Part shown: positions 17,801 to 24,900 of the stretch, one piece after another
How the letters are laid out: every line of letters starts with the position of its first letter
Numbering within the stretch: position 1 is the stretch's first letter
Source: a virus
Virus record (IMG/VR): IMGVR_UViG_3300006736_003743
Location: 1-45,440 of that record
DNA: 45,440 nucleotides
Direction: 5' to 3' (one strand)
Notes under the pieces: model-generated
What the model was told of the DNA's origin: nothing
What the model saw: only the letters and a program-made list of their open reading frames with translations
Database searches by the model: none
Program-made: the position numbers and the translations under genes

Positions 17801-17957
17801 CGCTGACGAAAAACTGGCCGCCACCATGGCCGCCCTCAAAGCGGCGCAGGAGGAAAAAGCTGAGCAGGCAAAAGACGCCATTGCTGGCGTCATGGAGACA
17901 GTAGAAAATTCGATGGCGATATTTGGGATTAGTGACGACGACTCCGATGATTCCTGA
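8877..17957 (+). CDS. Giant baseplate/tail structural protein (3026 residues)
   Basis: One uninterrupted 3026-codon frame whose start directly follows the spike gene stop. No enzyme motif is visible. The N-terminal 60 residues are Pro/Gly-rich and flexible. The body is rich in Tyr and Trp, unlike a coiled-coil tape measure. Two segments contain strongly amphipathic or hydrophobic helices (about residues 740-780 and 845-970, such as WLCEIIAFGPFAGIAALWNL). A module is duplicated: IAFRYYTRY plus SSFxxDPxELSxxDWN occurs near residues 1373-1425 and 2381-2435, each followed after 150-250 residues by a 'GxxLxxAxxYYKxG' stretch. The C-terminal 70 residues are Ala/Glu-rich helix ending in DDDSDDS. The gene lies between spike and gp25, so a baseplate protein is most likely; a gp29-like ruler is possible but less so. 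The UGA stop is followed by an in-frame Gly/Ser tail. Confidence 0.75.
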   Translation: MARDWTKMKPFVPFVDRDLREISQEEHRRYITNGHGGTIPDPIPEPGEDPPQASEEAGALVANRRPEEKVKPNLNVDKRGRFKKKYPPPPGLVFKDFYKELSNEGLTHLLGPKGEDRIFGPHHQAAYEKLQHLGKMKGGKFGAHGLNYSIVVSVEKNSDGKIQSFYGDYISDITNSEDWHIDANNLARHVGSDILVQWAGKTDILLTPWRTAAPGSDPIVTTADAATWKPGDDPPQNNALTLDQHYDDMTVSAGGTTLKMVVPNSIVETPDFRIAERACVLGSPYIPPDNAESEVRFLVSMRYEDVHGSWDDSTDGPPNLLQNWTPEASTLTTVTYKKEDKTQGTLDLTGINPDQPGGGQYWKPVFEGESVTFTSYIAFSRRIDLLKQALTEYHEELEVSDFYYIGPNVYIIKSENRWGTATLATYRGVILDLEEEIEALTEFSEQIGDVFALNDSSTSVPFQIRFNAGPKLAFLAMPQDSRTPEGEQEVPLIDYIAMAQGNLDRSQKAWADRDLIPLTKGIYGPGGILGRKIGPRTYNPNTEYDNGPMSLSGMDGWGASQLQGYYAPSYPFDRPRTLHFVRALKQITDILISSYGLSSDFLSAPGGPGAMAGLNCNLSPLAKNEDAPTLDEFVKKHVRPLPVKEANTLRKEGEEPNVAEILLGAKKWKKDWVALKTKFDSLSEEEFFSDASVQYILDRKNMKASDYVGDLVFQSLPKNPDRIRNLHDLYAFVLNSIDLPTLIAEMMVCMGLGYSLDDLINMMCKKLLKQINDSTDGGLNKLVEFLDDGSFGPVGEFVGVSPRLVTAELRRAIADNVGPGGATTGSAAIDQFMSRTDTDTKRWLCEIIAFGPFAGIAALWNLIKRMKKKDKEDIFKNPKVPKKDPCRQSIKVPERQSLLEGILDYLLKIAQRRAEQWLMEQIFKYVALPVKEAIWAILEYCAEDDASFNLELGTEDDFPSEKREALSNLTGGEGDFLTQLYASLTRDEICILLTEALKDKTETTKNVIDKVIKFSEKKESEFPYMAKKLSERSRVIDFFDKTSKLVDTSICDEPVFDIPSYDDLCELGELTSRDIALIKKYRASGMSTKKIAQQLVLRKKEQGRVISDMLDVMIEGGSARISDPSSNAGVMEAKIMSLEPGARAAIDGAYAAAEAMFKAEVQNYSSIALSEDFLEKMRQENAALGEQKLFGAYEPEKLNRNHNYILKVEANVNSPYGSNASICASIKRQTSLMRKLINALKQDFVHNVLVDKTTFGDGTDESQQDLATHGPHSPERYTYFADNYKGKSGAPVSVRKREWEWYNGLEEFMVSGRYLTDTKERAGKNLFASRWANYRYSWDSKSDHWGRNNITRYDNYVAALENLTSDEQDDLARIAFRYYTRYNDYTGKTTELADETKLRLKADRPDHFSSFAKDPLELSEQDWNLALGENTAVFRGADVARGNSDAKLPRHSYGSRTAGTLTAPGKSIYDKINTWTKVVEKLASRTQDKKWPGVIGPDDRWRDRPPAEWATGKPIKAAVQLLTWNWDIGEDKKILGLHEPPLLGFHLIEAFKYYKRGIKKLGGYHHNGTDYGEFVYLESVNTDPPGKIKVVYERAYVEKKQKHGPTGMWWWEEDAYYTGDNVLEDLGNRFGGDILDIPSTVDPDTGKAVSFRRSDRPTPWSTYHCDEALKELSKPSILEVVYTMLPPHADDIGGEFGPGSPGSGCLNDRYQVRMAGVSSNGPDQIVEYENNNHIKISEPSPFPAEDTGEKERKRHIAKARKILMDPDGIYKMSPVDLAGYNKNRPLAPQVYRKILANVIQSSNLAYPDASDGGPIYAMIKQQVDKYGAYRLYGDAFRVTLRHMLKVIETSFETFEISLVGTNMYDLAKVKKGALEQWKKFASESEKGIPDVVKTFVQWPPARKGVDKWEKDSNYGPAAIKAMIKLYIIDQALKMVLVTGTFKISDIISEDIMQSFLANVISSNEYMFDTIVKEYGNSTITINEMVSELAFELNGVLSGVFDTSQASDATNDLTIMIAGPKVYSVPRTSQFCKKRNVDHHPIMGDDPTAPLWPGEGILVHHAGEDIVHKYYQHLYTEPRLYDRANELGSMKQNRSGFILEKYIRIKFNEYEKLTEKLTDILKVEGNEQKQKNIESFIAKLKKFPLEYKGRPGQTDAYLSPGEFTEVYEDLFEVNQDTKRPLFEDPSVFDWQQSLNPVKFKKALVEKAREGVALGGAEGAKILRAVEVQRQIALMETMNCLKKSHGNEDARGYSSRWDHSRGNAGIMWHTVYDVYEVHKTEDARAYIDKSLNRRINKDYIVPPWKSDRPKGRKVDDALPEFVTRWYGRNNVANYAGTGYRPARHPLKDWSGTIIGQGAFSLKAPDPLYEEFAEDWIPEKDLIRIAFRYYTRYTYNNMMTRMVPTTAQMNTEGGMKAYKLHIMKMITQFPNIDYSSFYIDPYELSTNDWNAHMMHRKPGTDESGYAIVIDWSTDTPKTLWHDEKDTAFGADAWPRITYYGGLISEGGQTLFTEQELRDMVPEGQVYGLFHTKADIIGPRGGYVSREIESEPKVPGKKHDNESDLYFYESEADHDSWQWGGFDATGLPVNNIASGERPTGRFNNRFLGTLLGSFDYVAGPYWKEIKHIVGGVLGGWGSVGGETVFQEVDASQGEGDHHNDIHGLFFGTDLFHALNYYKNGSPVIKQIPADQEGVFDPNTLGGLSPLELLVPPEHKVSAPAVLEEWAQDLVEVPIQEYAEELKYGLRLSYVFSNHSENHRLDKIKKEIKFYAQPALASARHEDQGTLLEYDKTSGDVVEDSEVIINLPAHTSQLKRIKEMKAFYMKEVPVDFGLEVFAPEGTSMALSEEISEQYEIFSIPVFEIEQPAEGTVSDINYTTIPGAGGTVQKQLWAQMKQNDNFKVLFEYVFPLKRMLGMIGIYNIFNYSKNIPDFENPFHKTSSILSQLMSVADKGHLDMEELLAQNKTRAIIMNMLSENDLADEKLAATMAALKAAQEEKAEQAKDAIAGVMETVENSMAIFGISDDDSDDS
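12993..13023 (+). repeat. Copy 1 of a duplicated segment in the 3026-residue protein
   Basis: These 31 bases, encoding RIAFRYYTRY, match 16017-16047 at 29 of 31 positions by direct reading; both differences are synonymous. The surrounding protein (SSFAKDPLELSEQDWN just downstream) also aligns with the second copy, but the DNA there has diverged. This marks an internal tandem-module duplication within one gene. Confidence 0.75.
16017..16047 (+). repeat. Copy 2 of a duplicated segment in the 3026-residue protein
   Basis: Partner of 12993-13023, about 3.0 kb apart. The protein downstream (SSFYIDPYELSTNDWN) aligns with SSFAKDPLELSEQDWN of copy 1. The near identity is limited to this short stretch, so either the motif is under strong constraint or short gene conversion has kept it alike. 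Confidence 0.75.
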
Positions 17958-18038
17958 GCCGGATCAGGAGATTCTGGCGGAGGATCTGGTGGATCTGGAG
18001 GAAAGTCTGGAGGCAGCGGCGGCGATTATCCGGCCTGA
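17958..18038 (+). other. In-frame Gly/Ser-rich extension after the UGA stop of the giant protein
   Basis: Directly after the TGA at 17955-17957, in the same frame, 26 sense codons encode a Gly/Ser tail beginning AGSGDSGGGSGG and ending GGSGGDYPA, then TGA at 18036-18038. The composition is that of a flexible protein linker, not of the AT-rich spacers elsewhere in this genome. It is either a read-through extension, a tail lost by a recent nonsense change, or a sequence error at one base. The other giant protein (21909-32060) also ends in a run of glycines. Confidence 0.6.
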
Positions 18039-18041
18039 CCT

Positions 18042-18066
18042 CTAATTAGTATATTATAATTTGGAG
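18042..18066 (+). promoter_or_regulatory. Promoter-like element and ribosome site before gp25
   Basis: The spacer carries CTAATTA (18042-18048), a perfect TATAAT (18055-18060) and GGAG (18063-18066), nine bases before the ATG at 18076. No -35 match lies 17 bases upstream of TATAAT. Because it directly follows the Gly/Ser extension, a new transcript could start here at the head of the gp25-gp6 wedge genes. Confidence 0.4.
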
Positions 18067-18075
18067 AATTAAAAA

Positions 18076-18474
18076 ATGGCTGAATTCGCGGGAATATCAC
18101 CGTATATACCACTAACCATAGGGACGTTTGGGTATAAACTTAATAAAACCTATGCAGACGCAGTAAAACAAAATTTTAGAAACTTGATATTGACAGTCCG
18201 TGGAGAAAGAATGATGGATCCAGATTTTGGTGTCGGTTTGTATAGTTTTTTGTTTGAACAAGATGACGACGCTCTGCGTTCCTCGGTAGAGTCGGAAATC
18301 TTGAAACAAACAGAGCGCTATATGCCTTTTTTAGAAATTCATGACATTTATTTTTCACCACCAGGCCTTAATCAATATGAAGTCGACGGAAATAGTTTTT
18401 ACATGTCCATAACATATTCCGTTTTGCCTCTAAATTTACAAGATCAACTAGATATATCTTTAGAAGAGGACTAA
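18076..18474 (+). CDS. 25: Baseplate wedge protein gp25-like
   Basis: A 132-residue protein of the gp25/W family. The typical core is present: DAVKQNFRNLILTVRGERMMDPDFG (in outline, residues 28-52), that is 'NL..T..GER.m.P.fG', then LYSFLFEQDDDALRSSVESEI (about 55-75), and a beta-rich end, NSFYMSITYSVLPL. In T4, gp25 joins gp6 and gp53 in the inner baseplate core and resembles the sheath-initiator proteins of other contractile machines (TssE, Afp16). The length (T4 gp25 is 132 residues) matches exactly. It is preceded by a good ribosome site and followed after 24 bases by gp6, the conserved pair seen in contractile systems. Confidence 0.93.
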   Translation: MAEFAGISPYIPLTIGTFGYKLNKTYADAVKQNFRNLILTVRGERMMDPDFGVGLYSFLFEQDDDALRSSVESEILKQTERYMPFLEIHDIYFSPPGLNQYEVDGNSFYMSITYSVLPLNLQDQLDISLEED

Positions 18475-18489
18475 TTATTCAAAAGAGGA
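18471..18489 (+). promoter_or_regulatory. CTAATTA element and ribosome site before gp6
   Basis: CTAATTA (18471-18477) includes the stop codon of gp25, and AGAGGA (18484-18489) lies nine bases before the ATG at 18499, which fixes that ATG rather than the in-frame TTG at 18493 as the gp6 start. The word is shared with three other gaps. Confidence 0.35.
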
Positions 18490-18498
18490 TAGTTGGTT

Positions 18499-20301
18499 AT
18501 GTCAAAAAAACTTACGTCGATAAAATACACCAGTAGGGATTATCAATCAATTAAAGATGATTTAGTTGAATATGCAAAAAGATATTATCCGGAAACTTTT
18601 AAAGATTTTAATGATGCATCCTTCGGAGCATTAATGCTTGACACTGTAGCTTATATTGGCGACATTCTATCATTTTACTTGGACTATCAAGCAAACGAAA
18701 CATTTATTGACACAGCTTATGAGTTTGATAATGTTGTGCGACTGGGAAAGATGATGGGTTATAAATTCCGTTCAGGGTACGCTTCACAAGGTATAGTTGA
18801 TCTATATGTGCTGGTACCCTCGAACACCAACGGCACTGGCCCTGATTCAGATTACATGCCTATTTTGAAAAAAGGAACGGAATTTGTTGGAAGCAACGGT
18901 TCAATATTTACTTTGACCAAAAATGTTGATTTTTCTCTTTCGGAACATCAAGTTGTGGTTGCGAAAGCGAATTCTGAAACGGGTGCCCCAACAGAATTTG
19001 CAATAAGAGCATCCGGCCAGGTGATTTCTGGCAAAGCATATCAAGAACTTATCACTGTTAATGATTTTCAAAAGTTTCTCAGACTGGAACTTAGTTCGCC
19101 AAGTATAACAGACGTAATTTCTGTATATGATGCAGAAGGACATGCGTATTATGAAGTCGAGTATCTTTCTCAAAATGTATTATACAGCCCGGTACCAAAT
19201 AGAGGCACAGATAATAATATAGCTTCCGCAATAATGAAACCTGTTTTTGTACCCAGAAGATTTGTGGTAGAACATGAACAGAATAGAACATTCTTACAAT
19301 TTGGTTATGGTTCAGATTCTGAATTGTATTCAGAGTCAGTTGCAGACCCTAGCAAAGTTATTTTACAGTTGCACGGAAAAGATTACATATCAGACAAGTC
19401 TTTTGATCCAGCGAACCTGATTGCAACTGATAAATTTGGAATAGCTCCTTCAAACACAACTTTGACTGTGGTGTATAGAAAAAATACTGCCGCTGATGCA
19501 TTCGCCGGCGCCGGGTCGGTCACTCAGGTAATCAAGGCCTTGTTTGATTTTGAAGACGCCCTGGACTTAGATATAGCAAAACAACGAGCGGTTATAGAGA
19601 GTCTTGATGTTAATAATGAGGAACAAATTATCGGAAGCCCTCCCGACTTATCGTTGCCCGAACTCAAACAAAGAATTAAAGATAATTATGCATCACAAAA
19701 TAGAGCCGTCACAAAACAAGATTATAAAAGTTTAATTTATAATATGCCTTCTGAGTTTGGAGCCATAAAAAGATGCAACGTTATGCAAGATCATGATTCG
19801 TTTAAGCGAAATTTGAATATATATGTGGTTTCACAAGATGCAGATGGCAACTTTCTAAAATCCGGCGAAAAAAATGGAGTTTTGAAACAAAATTTAAAAA
19901 TGTGGCTTAATAGGTATAAAATGATTAATGATACGATTGATATCTTAGACGCCAAGATTGTTAATATTGGGCTTGAATTTAAATTATTGGTTGCAGCTGC
20001 AGCAAACAAATTTGATGTTTTGGAAAGAGCATCGGCTAGGTTACGATCTTTCTATGGAGAAAAACTTGATATTGGAGAACCCATGTATGTAACAGACGCA
20101 TATAAAGTATTAAATGGCACAAGGGGTGCCGTAGATGCTCTGGATGTAAGATTCGTCAATTTTACAGGAGGGGATTACTCTGATGTTTCTATAAATATTA
20201 AGAGACATTTATCTGCAGATGGGACAACTTTGCAAGTCCCCGAAGATCATATTTTAGAAATTAAGTATCCTCTGAAAGACATTAGAGGGGCAATTAAATA
20301 A
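18499..20301 (+). CDS. 6: Baseplate wedge protein gp6-like (baseplate J family)
   Basis: A 600-residue protein from ATG 18499. The N-terminus, SIKYTSRDYQSIKDDLVEYAKRYYPE in outline, and DASFGALMLDTVAYIGDILSFYLDYQANETFI (residues about 40-75) are the hallmark of gp6/J-type wedge proteins. The middle has the VPSN...I.KGTEF section, and the later part (about 385-470, including LPELKQRIKDNYASQNRAVTKQDY) is the conserved baseplate-J core that forms the iris ring around the hub. T4 gp6 is 660 residues, so the length fits. It acts with gp25 upstream. The downstream gene starts directly after the TAA. Confidence 0.92.
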   Translation: MSKKLTSIKYTSRDYQSIKDDLVEYAKRYYPETFKDFNDASFGALMLDTVAYIGDILSFYLDYQANETFIDTAYEFDNVVRLGKMMGYKFRSGYASQGIVDLYVLVPSNTNGTGPDSDYMPILKKGTEFVGSNGSIFTLTKNVDFSLSEHQVVVAKANSETGAPTEFAIRASGQVISGKAYQELITVNDFQKFLRLELSSPSITDVISVYDAEGHAYYEVEYLSQNVLYSPVPNRGTDNNIASAIMKPVFVPRRFVVEHEQNRTFLQFGYGSDSELYSESVADPSKVILQLHGKDYISDKSFDPANLIATDKFGIAPSNTTLTVVYRKNTAADAFAGAGSVTQVIKALFDFEDALDLDIAKQRAVIESLDVNNEEQIIGSPPDLSLPELKQRIKDNYASQNRAVTKQDYKSLIYNMPSEFGAIKRCNVMQDHDSFKRNLNIYVVSQDADGNFLKSGEKNGVLKQNLKMWLNRYKMINDTIDILDAKIVNIGLEFKLLVAAAANKFDVLERASARLRSFYGEKLDIGEPMYVTDAYKVLNGTRGAVDALDVRFVNFTGGDYSDVSINIKRHLSADGTTLQVPEDHILEIKYPLKDIRGAIK

Positions 20302-21906
20302 ATGGCTATAAAAAGATTTTTTGCGGATCAAGATACAACTATTACAAATGCATACAAGCCAGGCTTATCTGAGAACAGTAGAGCAACTGGCTCCAATATG
20401 GGAAAAGCGGATGCCTTAGAGACGTTTTCAATTTATGGCCAGGGCGCGCCCGGACAATATACCGATGCATCGTCAGGTTCGGCAGAGCTTTCTAGAATAT
20501 TAATAAAGTTTCCTGTATCTGAAATTTCTGCCTCGAGAAATTCAGGTTCTCTTCCTGTAAGTGGTTCGGTTAATTTTTATATGAGAATGTTCAACGCCCG
20601 CCACCCTTTTACATTGCCTGAAGATTTCAAATTGGTAGTGGCCCCTATTTCACAATCATGGGAAGAGGGTATAGGCCTTGATATGGATGAATATTCTGAT
20701 GAGACAAGGGGCGGCACTGGAGCCAATTGGGTTAACGCGTCCGCCAGCTATTCCTGGGCGACGAAGGGTGGAAAATTTCACGCGAGTCCAATTAATACTG
20801 TTTCCTTTGCTGAAGGCGCCGAAGATTTAGAAACAGATATAACCACCTTGGTGGAACAATGGTTGCAAGGCGGTCCGCAACATGCAGTCGGCGGAAAGGA
20901 AAATTTTGGAGTCGGTGTATACTTCACTAGTAGTCAAGAATCTTATTTTTCTAGTTCGACAGGGGCAACAACCGGCTCCATTCTTCACAATACCGATGGC
21001 GCGCAAAGATCTTATTATACTAAAAAATTCTTTGCTAGTGGTTCAGAGTTTTTCTTTAAGAGGCCGCATATTGAAGCTCGTTGGGATTCGTCGACAAAAG
21101 ATGACAGGGGCAATTTTTATTCAAGCAGCTCATTAATGGGCGTTTTAGATAATTTAAATACAATATATTTATACAATTATATCAGAGGTCAACTTAAAGA
21201 TCTTCCAGATATCGGAAAATATGATCCAGTCTATGTTGGTTTGTATACCTCTGCTTCCGGAGGGGATCAATTTACAACGGCTTCCGTATATAACTTGGTT
21301 GGAAGCGGAAGTGGTCTTCAAAGAAATCTCGGAAATGAAAATCTTATAACAGGCGGCTGGATCGCTTCCGGAACATACTCAGCTTCTTTTGCCCTCAAAA
21401 CTACAGCGAGCGTAGTTTATGATCGGTGGTATAGTGGCTCTGCGGGTACAGCTTTGGGTAGTTTGACTGTCTATCACACAGGGGCGTTCGATCCAATACA
21501 AACTAGTGCGTCAATTATAAATCCAACGCCAGAATATGTTACTAAAATAACAAACTTGAAACCGTCTTACAATCGCAAAGAAGAGCCAAAGCTTAGGCTT
21601 TTCATTCGCGAAAAGAATTGGAATCCAAACCTATATGTTAAGGCAACAACTCAGGTAGACACAAAGATTATCGAAGATGCTTATTATAAGATTTTTAGAG
21701 AAGTAGATAATTTAGATGTTGTACAATATGGTACGGGTTCCGACAATTTAAACTATACTAGATTATCATTTGATGTTTCTGGGAATTATTTTGATTTTGA
21801 CATGTCTATGTTAGAGAATGGATATTCGTATGGTTTTAGATTTTCATACTATGTGAATGGTCAGTATCACGAACAGCCGAATATATTTAAATTTAGAGTT
21901 GAATAA
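20302..21906 (+). CDS. DNRLRE-like beta-sandwich structural protein
   Basis: A 534-residue protein. The N-terminal half follows the DNRLRE-domain pattern: ELSRILIKFPVSEI (about residues 63-76, 'R.LI.Fd.s.i'), SVNFYMRMFNA, SQSWEEGIGLD (about 118-128), GANWVNASASYSWATKGGKF ('W...GGdf'), LETDITTLVEQWLQGG ('iDvT.lV..W..G') and FGVGVYFTSS. Such domains form beta-sandwiches in secreted and virion surface proteins. The C-terminal half is beta-rich and ends with a YGFRFSYYVNGQYHEQ strand set. In this position (after gp6) T4 has gp7 and gp8, so a wedge or outer-baseplate role is likely. The start directly follows the gp6 stop. No enzyme motif is seen. Confidence 0.6.
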   Translation: MAIKRFFADQDTTITNAYKPGLSENSRATGSNMGKADALETFSIYGQGAPGQYTDASSGSAELSRILIKFPVSEISASRNSGSLPVSGSVNFYMRMFNARHPFTLPEDFKLVVAPISQSWEEGIGLDMDEYSDETRGGTGANWVNASASYSWATKGGKFHASPINTVSFAEGAEDLETDITTLVEQWLQGGPQHAVGGKENFGVGVYFTSSQESYFSSSTGATTGSILHNTDGAQRSYYTKKFFASGSEFFFKRPHIEARWDSSTKDDRGNFYSSSSLMGVLDNLNTIYLYNYIRGQLKDLPDIGKYDPVYVGLYTSASGGDQFTTASVYNLVGSGSGLQRNLGNENLITGGWIASGTYSASFALKTTASVVYDRWYSGSAGTALGSLTVYHTGAFDPIQTSASIINPTPEYVTKITNLKPSYNRKEEPKLRLFIREKNWNPNLYVKATTQVDTKIIEDAYYKIFREVDNLDVVQYGTGSDNLNYTRLSFDVSGNYFDFDMSMLENGYSYGFRFSYYVNGQYHEQPNIFKFRVE

Positions 21907-21908
21907 AC

Positions 21909-24900
21909 ATGAGTACTAAAGATTATTTTAAAAATAATTCCTATCTATCGATGAGTTCGATGGATAAAATTGGGAAAAAAGTAGAGTCTGGCGACTTTAT
22001 GGAAGCTCAACATGTAAAAAGACAAAGATTTTTACCAAATGTCGATTTTTCAACAGCTAGTAATTTTGTAAGATTCGGTTCGGCTGAAGAATATTATGAA
22101 CAATCTATAAAGAGAGTGTGGAAGACTTACCCATACGATGGCTCTCGTTATGAGAAGACAGCATGGGTGAATAGTTCATCTTATTTGGACTTGTTTCTTT
22201 TTGAAAACGAATACCCACGTACAACTGGGTACATAAATTTAGGCACAGTCGCGGAAGGCGGCGGATCCACAGGTTGGGGCACCAAAGTTACGATGTCGAA
22301 CACTTATGGCCATGCCGACGACACCAGCGCCGGCTCGGCAGCTCGTGCCGTTATGCACAATTATGGCTATGGTGCTCCCGCATCTGCTTCATATGAATAT
22401 ATTTTTATTAAAGGTGGTCCAAACCCTGATGTAAGTGGTAATTTTAAAACTGGAGAGCCAAATGTCTACAAATTATCAAAAAATCGCGAATCTAATCTTA
22501 AAATAGGCGGAAGTGACGGCAATACGGTGGAATTTTGGATGAAAAAGGCAGATTTCGATGCCGCCAAAACTGAAAAAGAAGTTATTTTAGATGTATACAC
22601 GACAGCATCGATTTCTTCAAGCGCCGATTATGGAAGACTGACAATTGAAATGTCTGGCCATGGCGGAGCAACAACCAGTGATTCTCCTTTTTATGTTACC
22701 TATATGTCAGGAACAACTGGTATTGCATCGGCGTCAATTGGTTCTGGAGTAACAACATCAACTGTTGCTGATAACGCATGGCATCATTATGCTTTTGTGT
22801 TTGAGAATAGAGGAACTAAAATTCAAGCCACCTTATATGTCGACGGAGAGCAAAATCATCAAATTCAGAGCGGCAGTACTGTTGGATATGTCAGTGGCAA
22901 TTTGATAGCGAACTTAGGCGCCCTTGCAGCTGCTCCGTCAGCGTCACAGGGGGCCCTTCTTAAAGAAGTTGGAATTTTAAATACAAAAGCTAATTCTCAT
23001 ATGTTTGGCTGGGGAAAACTTTCGGCCTCACTCGATGAATTTAGATATTGGAAAGAGGCAAGAGATGCGGAACAAATAGGTAAAAATTATTTTACGCAAG
23101 TTTACGGAGGTGCTAACACCGATGATGCCAATACGCAACTGGGAGTTTATTACAAATTTAACGAAGGGGTAACAACAACATCCAGTATCGATAATAGGGC
23201 TCTAGATTACTCTGGAAGGGTTTCTAATGGTGCATGGACAGGATATTCAGGAAGTACTGCCCCATCGCGAAACACTGGTTCTGCAATTGTATCTGCAAGT
23301 GTAGCGTCAAGCGAATTTAGAGATCCGATTATTTATTCTCACCATCCAGACGTTAGTGATCTTTGGCATTCTAAAAGCCGTGACGGAAGATGGTTTGATG
23401 GGCAAAATCCTTCTTCTATGTACCACACTATGCCGGAGTGGATTAGATCAAGTGATTTTGATTACGCGCAACACTTATTAAAGTTAACTCAAATTATGTC
23501 GAGCTATTTTGACACTCTCGCGTTACAGATAAAATCTCTCCCTGAAATTGGACATCCGGTTTATCAAAATATCACAAGTAGCCTCAAAGCTCCCCCATGG
23601 GCAGCTAATATGTTATCTTCAGTCGGGTTTGTAGCGCCAGAAATATTTGCAGACGCATCGGTTGTTGAACAATTTTCTTTACAAAATGATGAAAGACTAT
23701 TCTCCGAAGACATAAATGATGTTAAAAACCTTATTTATCAAAATATATATAATAATTTAAACTACATTTACAAATCAAAAGGTACAGAAAAAGCATTCAG
23801 AAACTTAATTAGATGTTTTGGCGTTGATGATGATTTGATTAAATTAAATATTTATGCGAACAATGTAACATATGAAATAAAAGACAACTATAGAAACTCA
23901 TCCAAAGCAAAGAAGTATGCCAATTTCTTTAATGCTAGTCACGCCGGCGCCACAGTTTATCAAATGAGTTCTAGCACAGTTGGGAATTCTGTTTCCTTTA
24001 TATCTGGAGCCGGCCAAAATCAAATATTGAGCGGTACTGCGCATACGTTTCAAGCGGAAATTATTTTCCCGAAATTTTTAGACAATAACCCTCACTTTAA
24101 TGTTTTACCTTTGACATCATGTTCTTTGTTCGGTGTACACGAGGCCATATCTTCTGGAGCTGCAGCGCAGACCACTCAGAATGACACAACTTGGGGTTCT
24201 CCAGATAGCGCCTCAATACAAGTGTACGCTGTAAAAAAAGATAACCTCACACCACATGTTTATTTCAGAGCGACGTCAAGTTATTTTGGCATAGACCTTA
24301 CTTCACCTTTGTTTTCTGATGTTTACGACAATCAAAAATGGAATTTAGCAGTGAGAGTAAAGCCCGGAGCGTACCCATGGGCTAGTGGAGTAAGTGGAAG
24401 TGGCGACCATGGTCAAACTAGGAGCGTGGCCACATCTGGTTCGATTGAATTTTATGGAGTCCACGCTGATCATACTCATATTTATAATGAATTTGAAGTA
24501 AGTTCTTCATATATTCTTAGTAAATATCATGATTGGGTAGATGCGCCAAAAAGATTTTATATTGGAGCCCATAGAACAAATTTCACGGGTGCCGTAGACG
24601 TCAAGTCTAATGTGAAAATTGGCTCATTTAGATATTGGTTGCACAATCTTTCAAACGATGCTATCAAAGCTCACGCTAAAGATCCGGACAATTACGGTAC
24701 GGAACACCCACTTAGAAGTGCTTACTTATTTCAGAATGCAAATAATCAGATGTTTGGGAAAAATATCCCAGAAACAAGAACTCTTGCGATCCATTGGGAT
24801 TTTTCAAAATTAACCGGATCGGATTCAAGTGGAGAATTTATTGTTGAAGATCGATCATCGGGCTCTGCAACCGTTGCAGAATTAGGCGTAGCAGGATCAT

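Noticed and set aside
8877-17957. Tape-measure protein identity for the 3026-residue product
   Set aside because: Too rich in Tyr/Trp and in mixed alpha/beta segments, and located between spike and gp25; a ruler would be mostly helix. Not fully excluded.
17958-18038. General reassignment of TGA to an amino acid
   Set aside because: Many other genes here end in TGA forming neat ATGA overlaps, so TGA works as a stop in this virus; at most this one site is read through.
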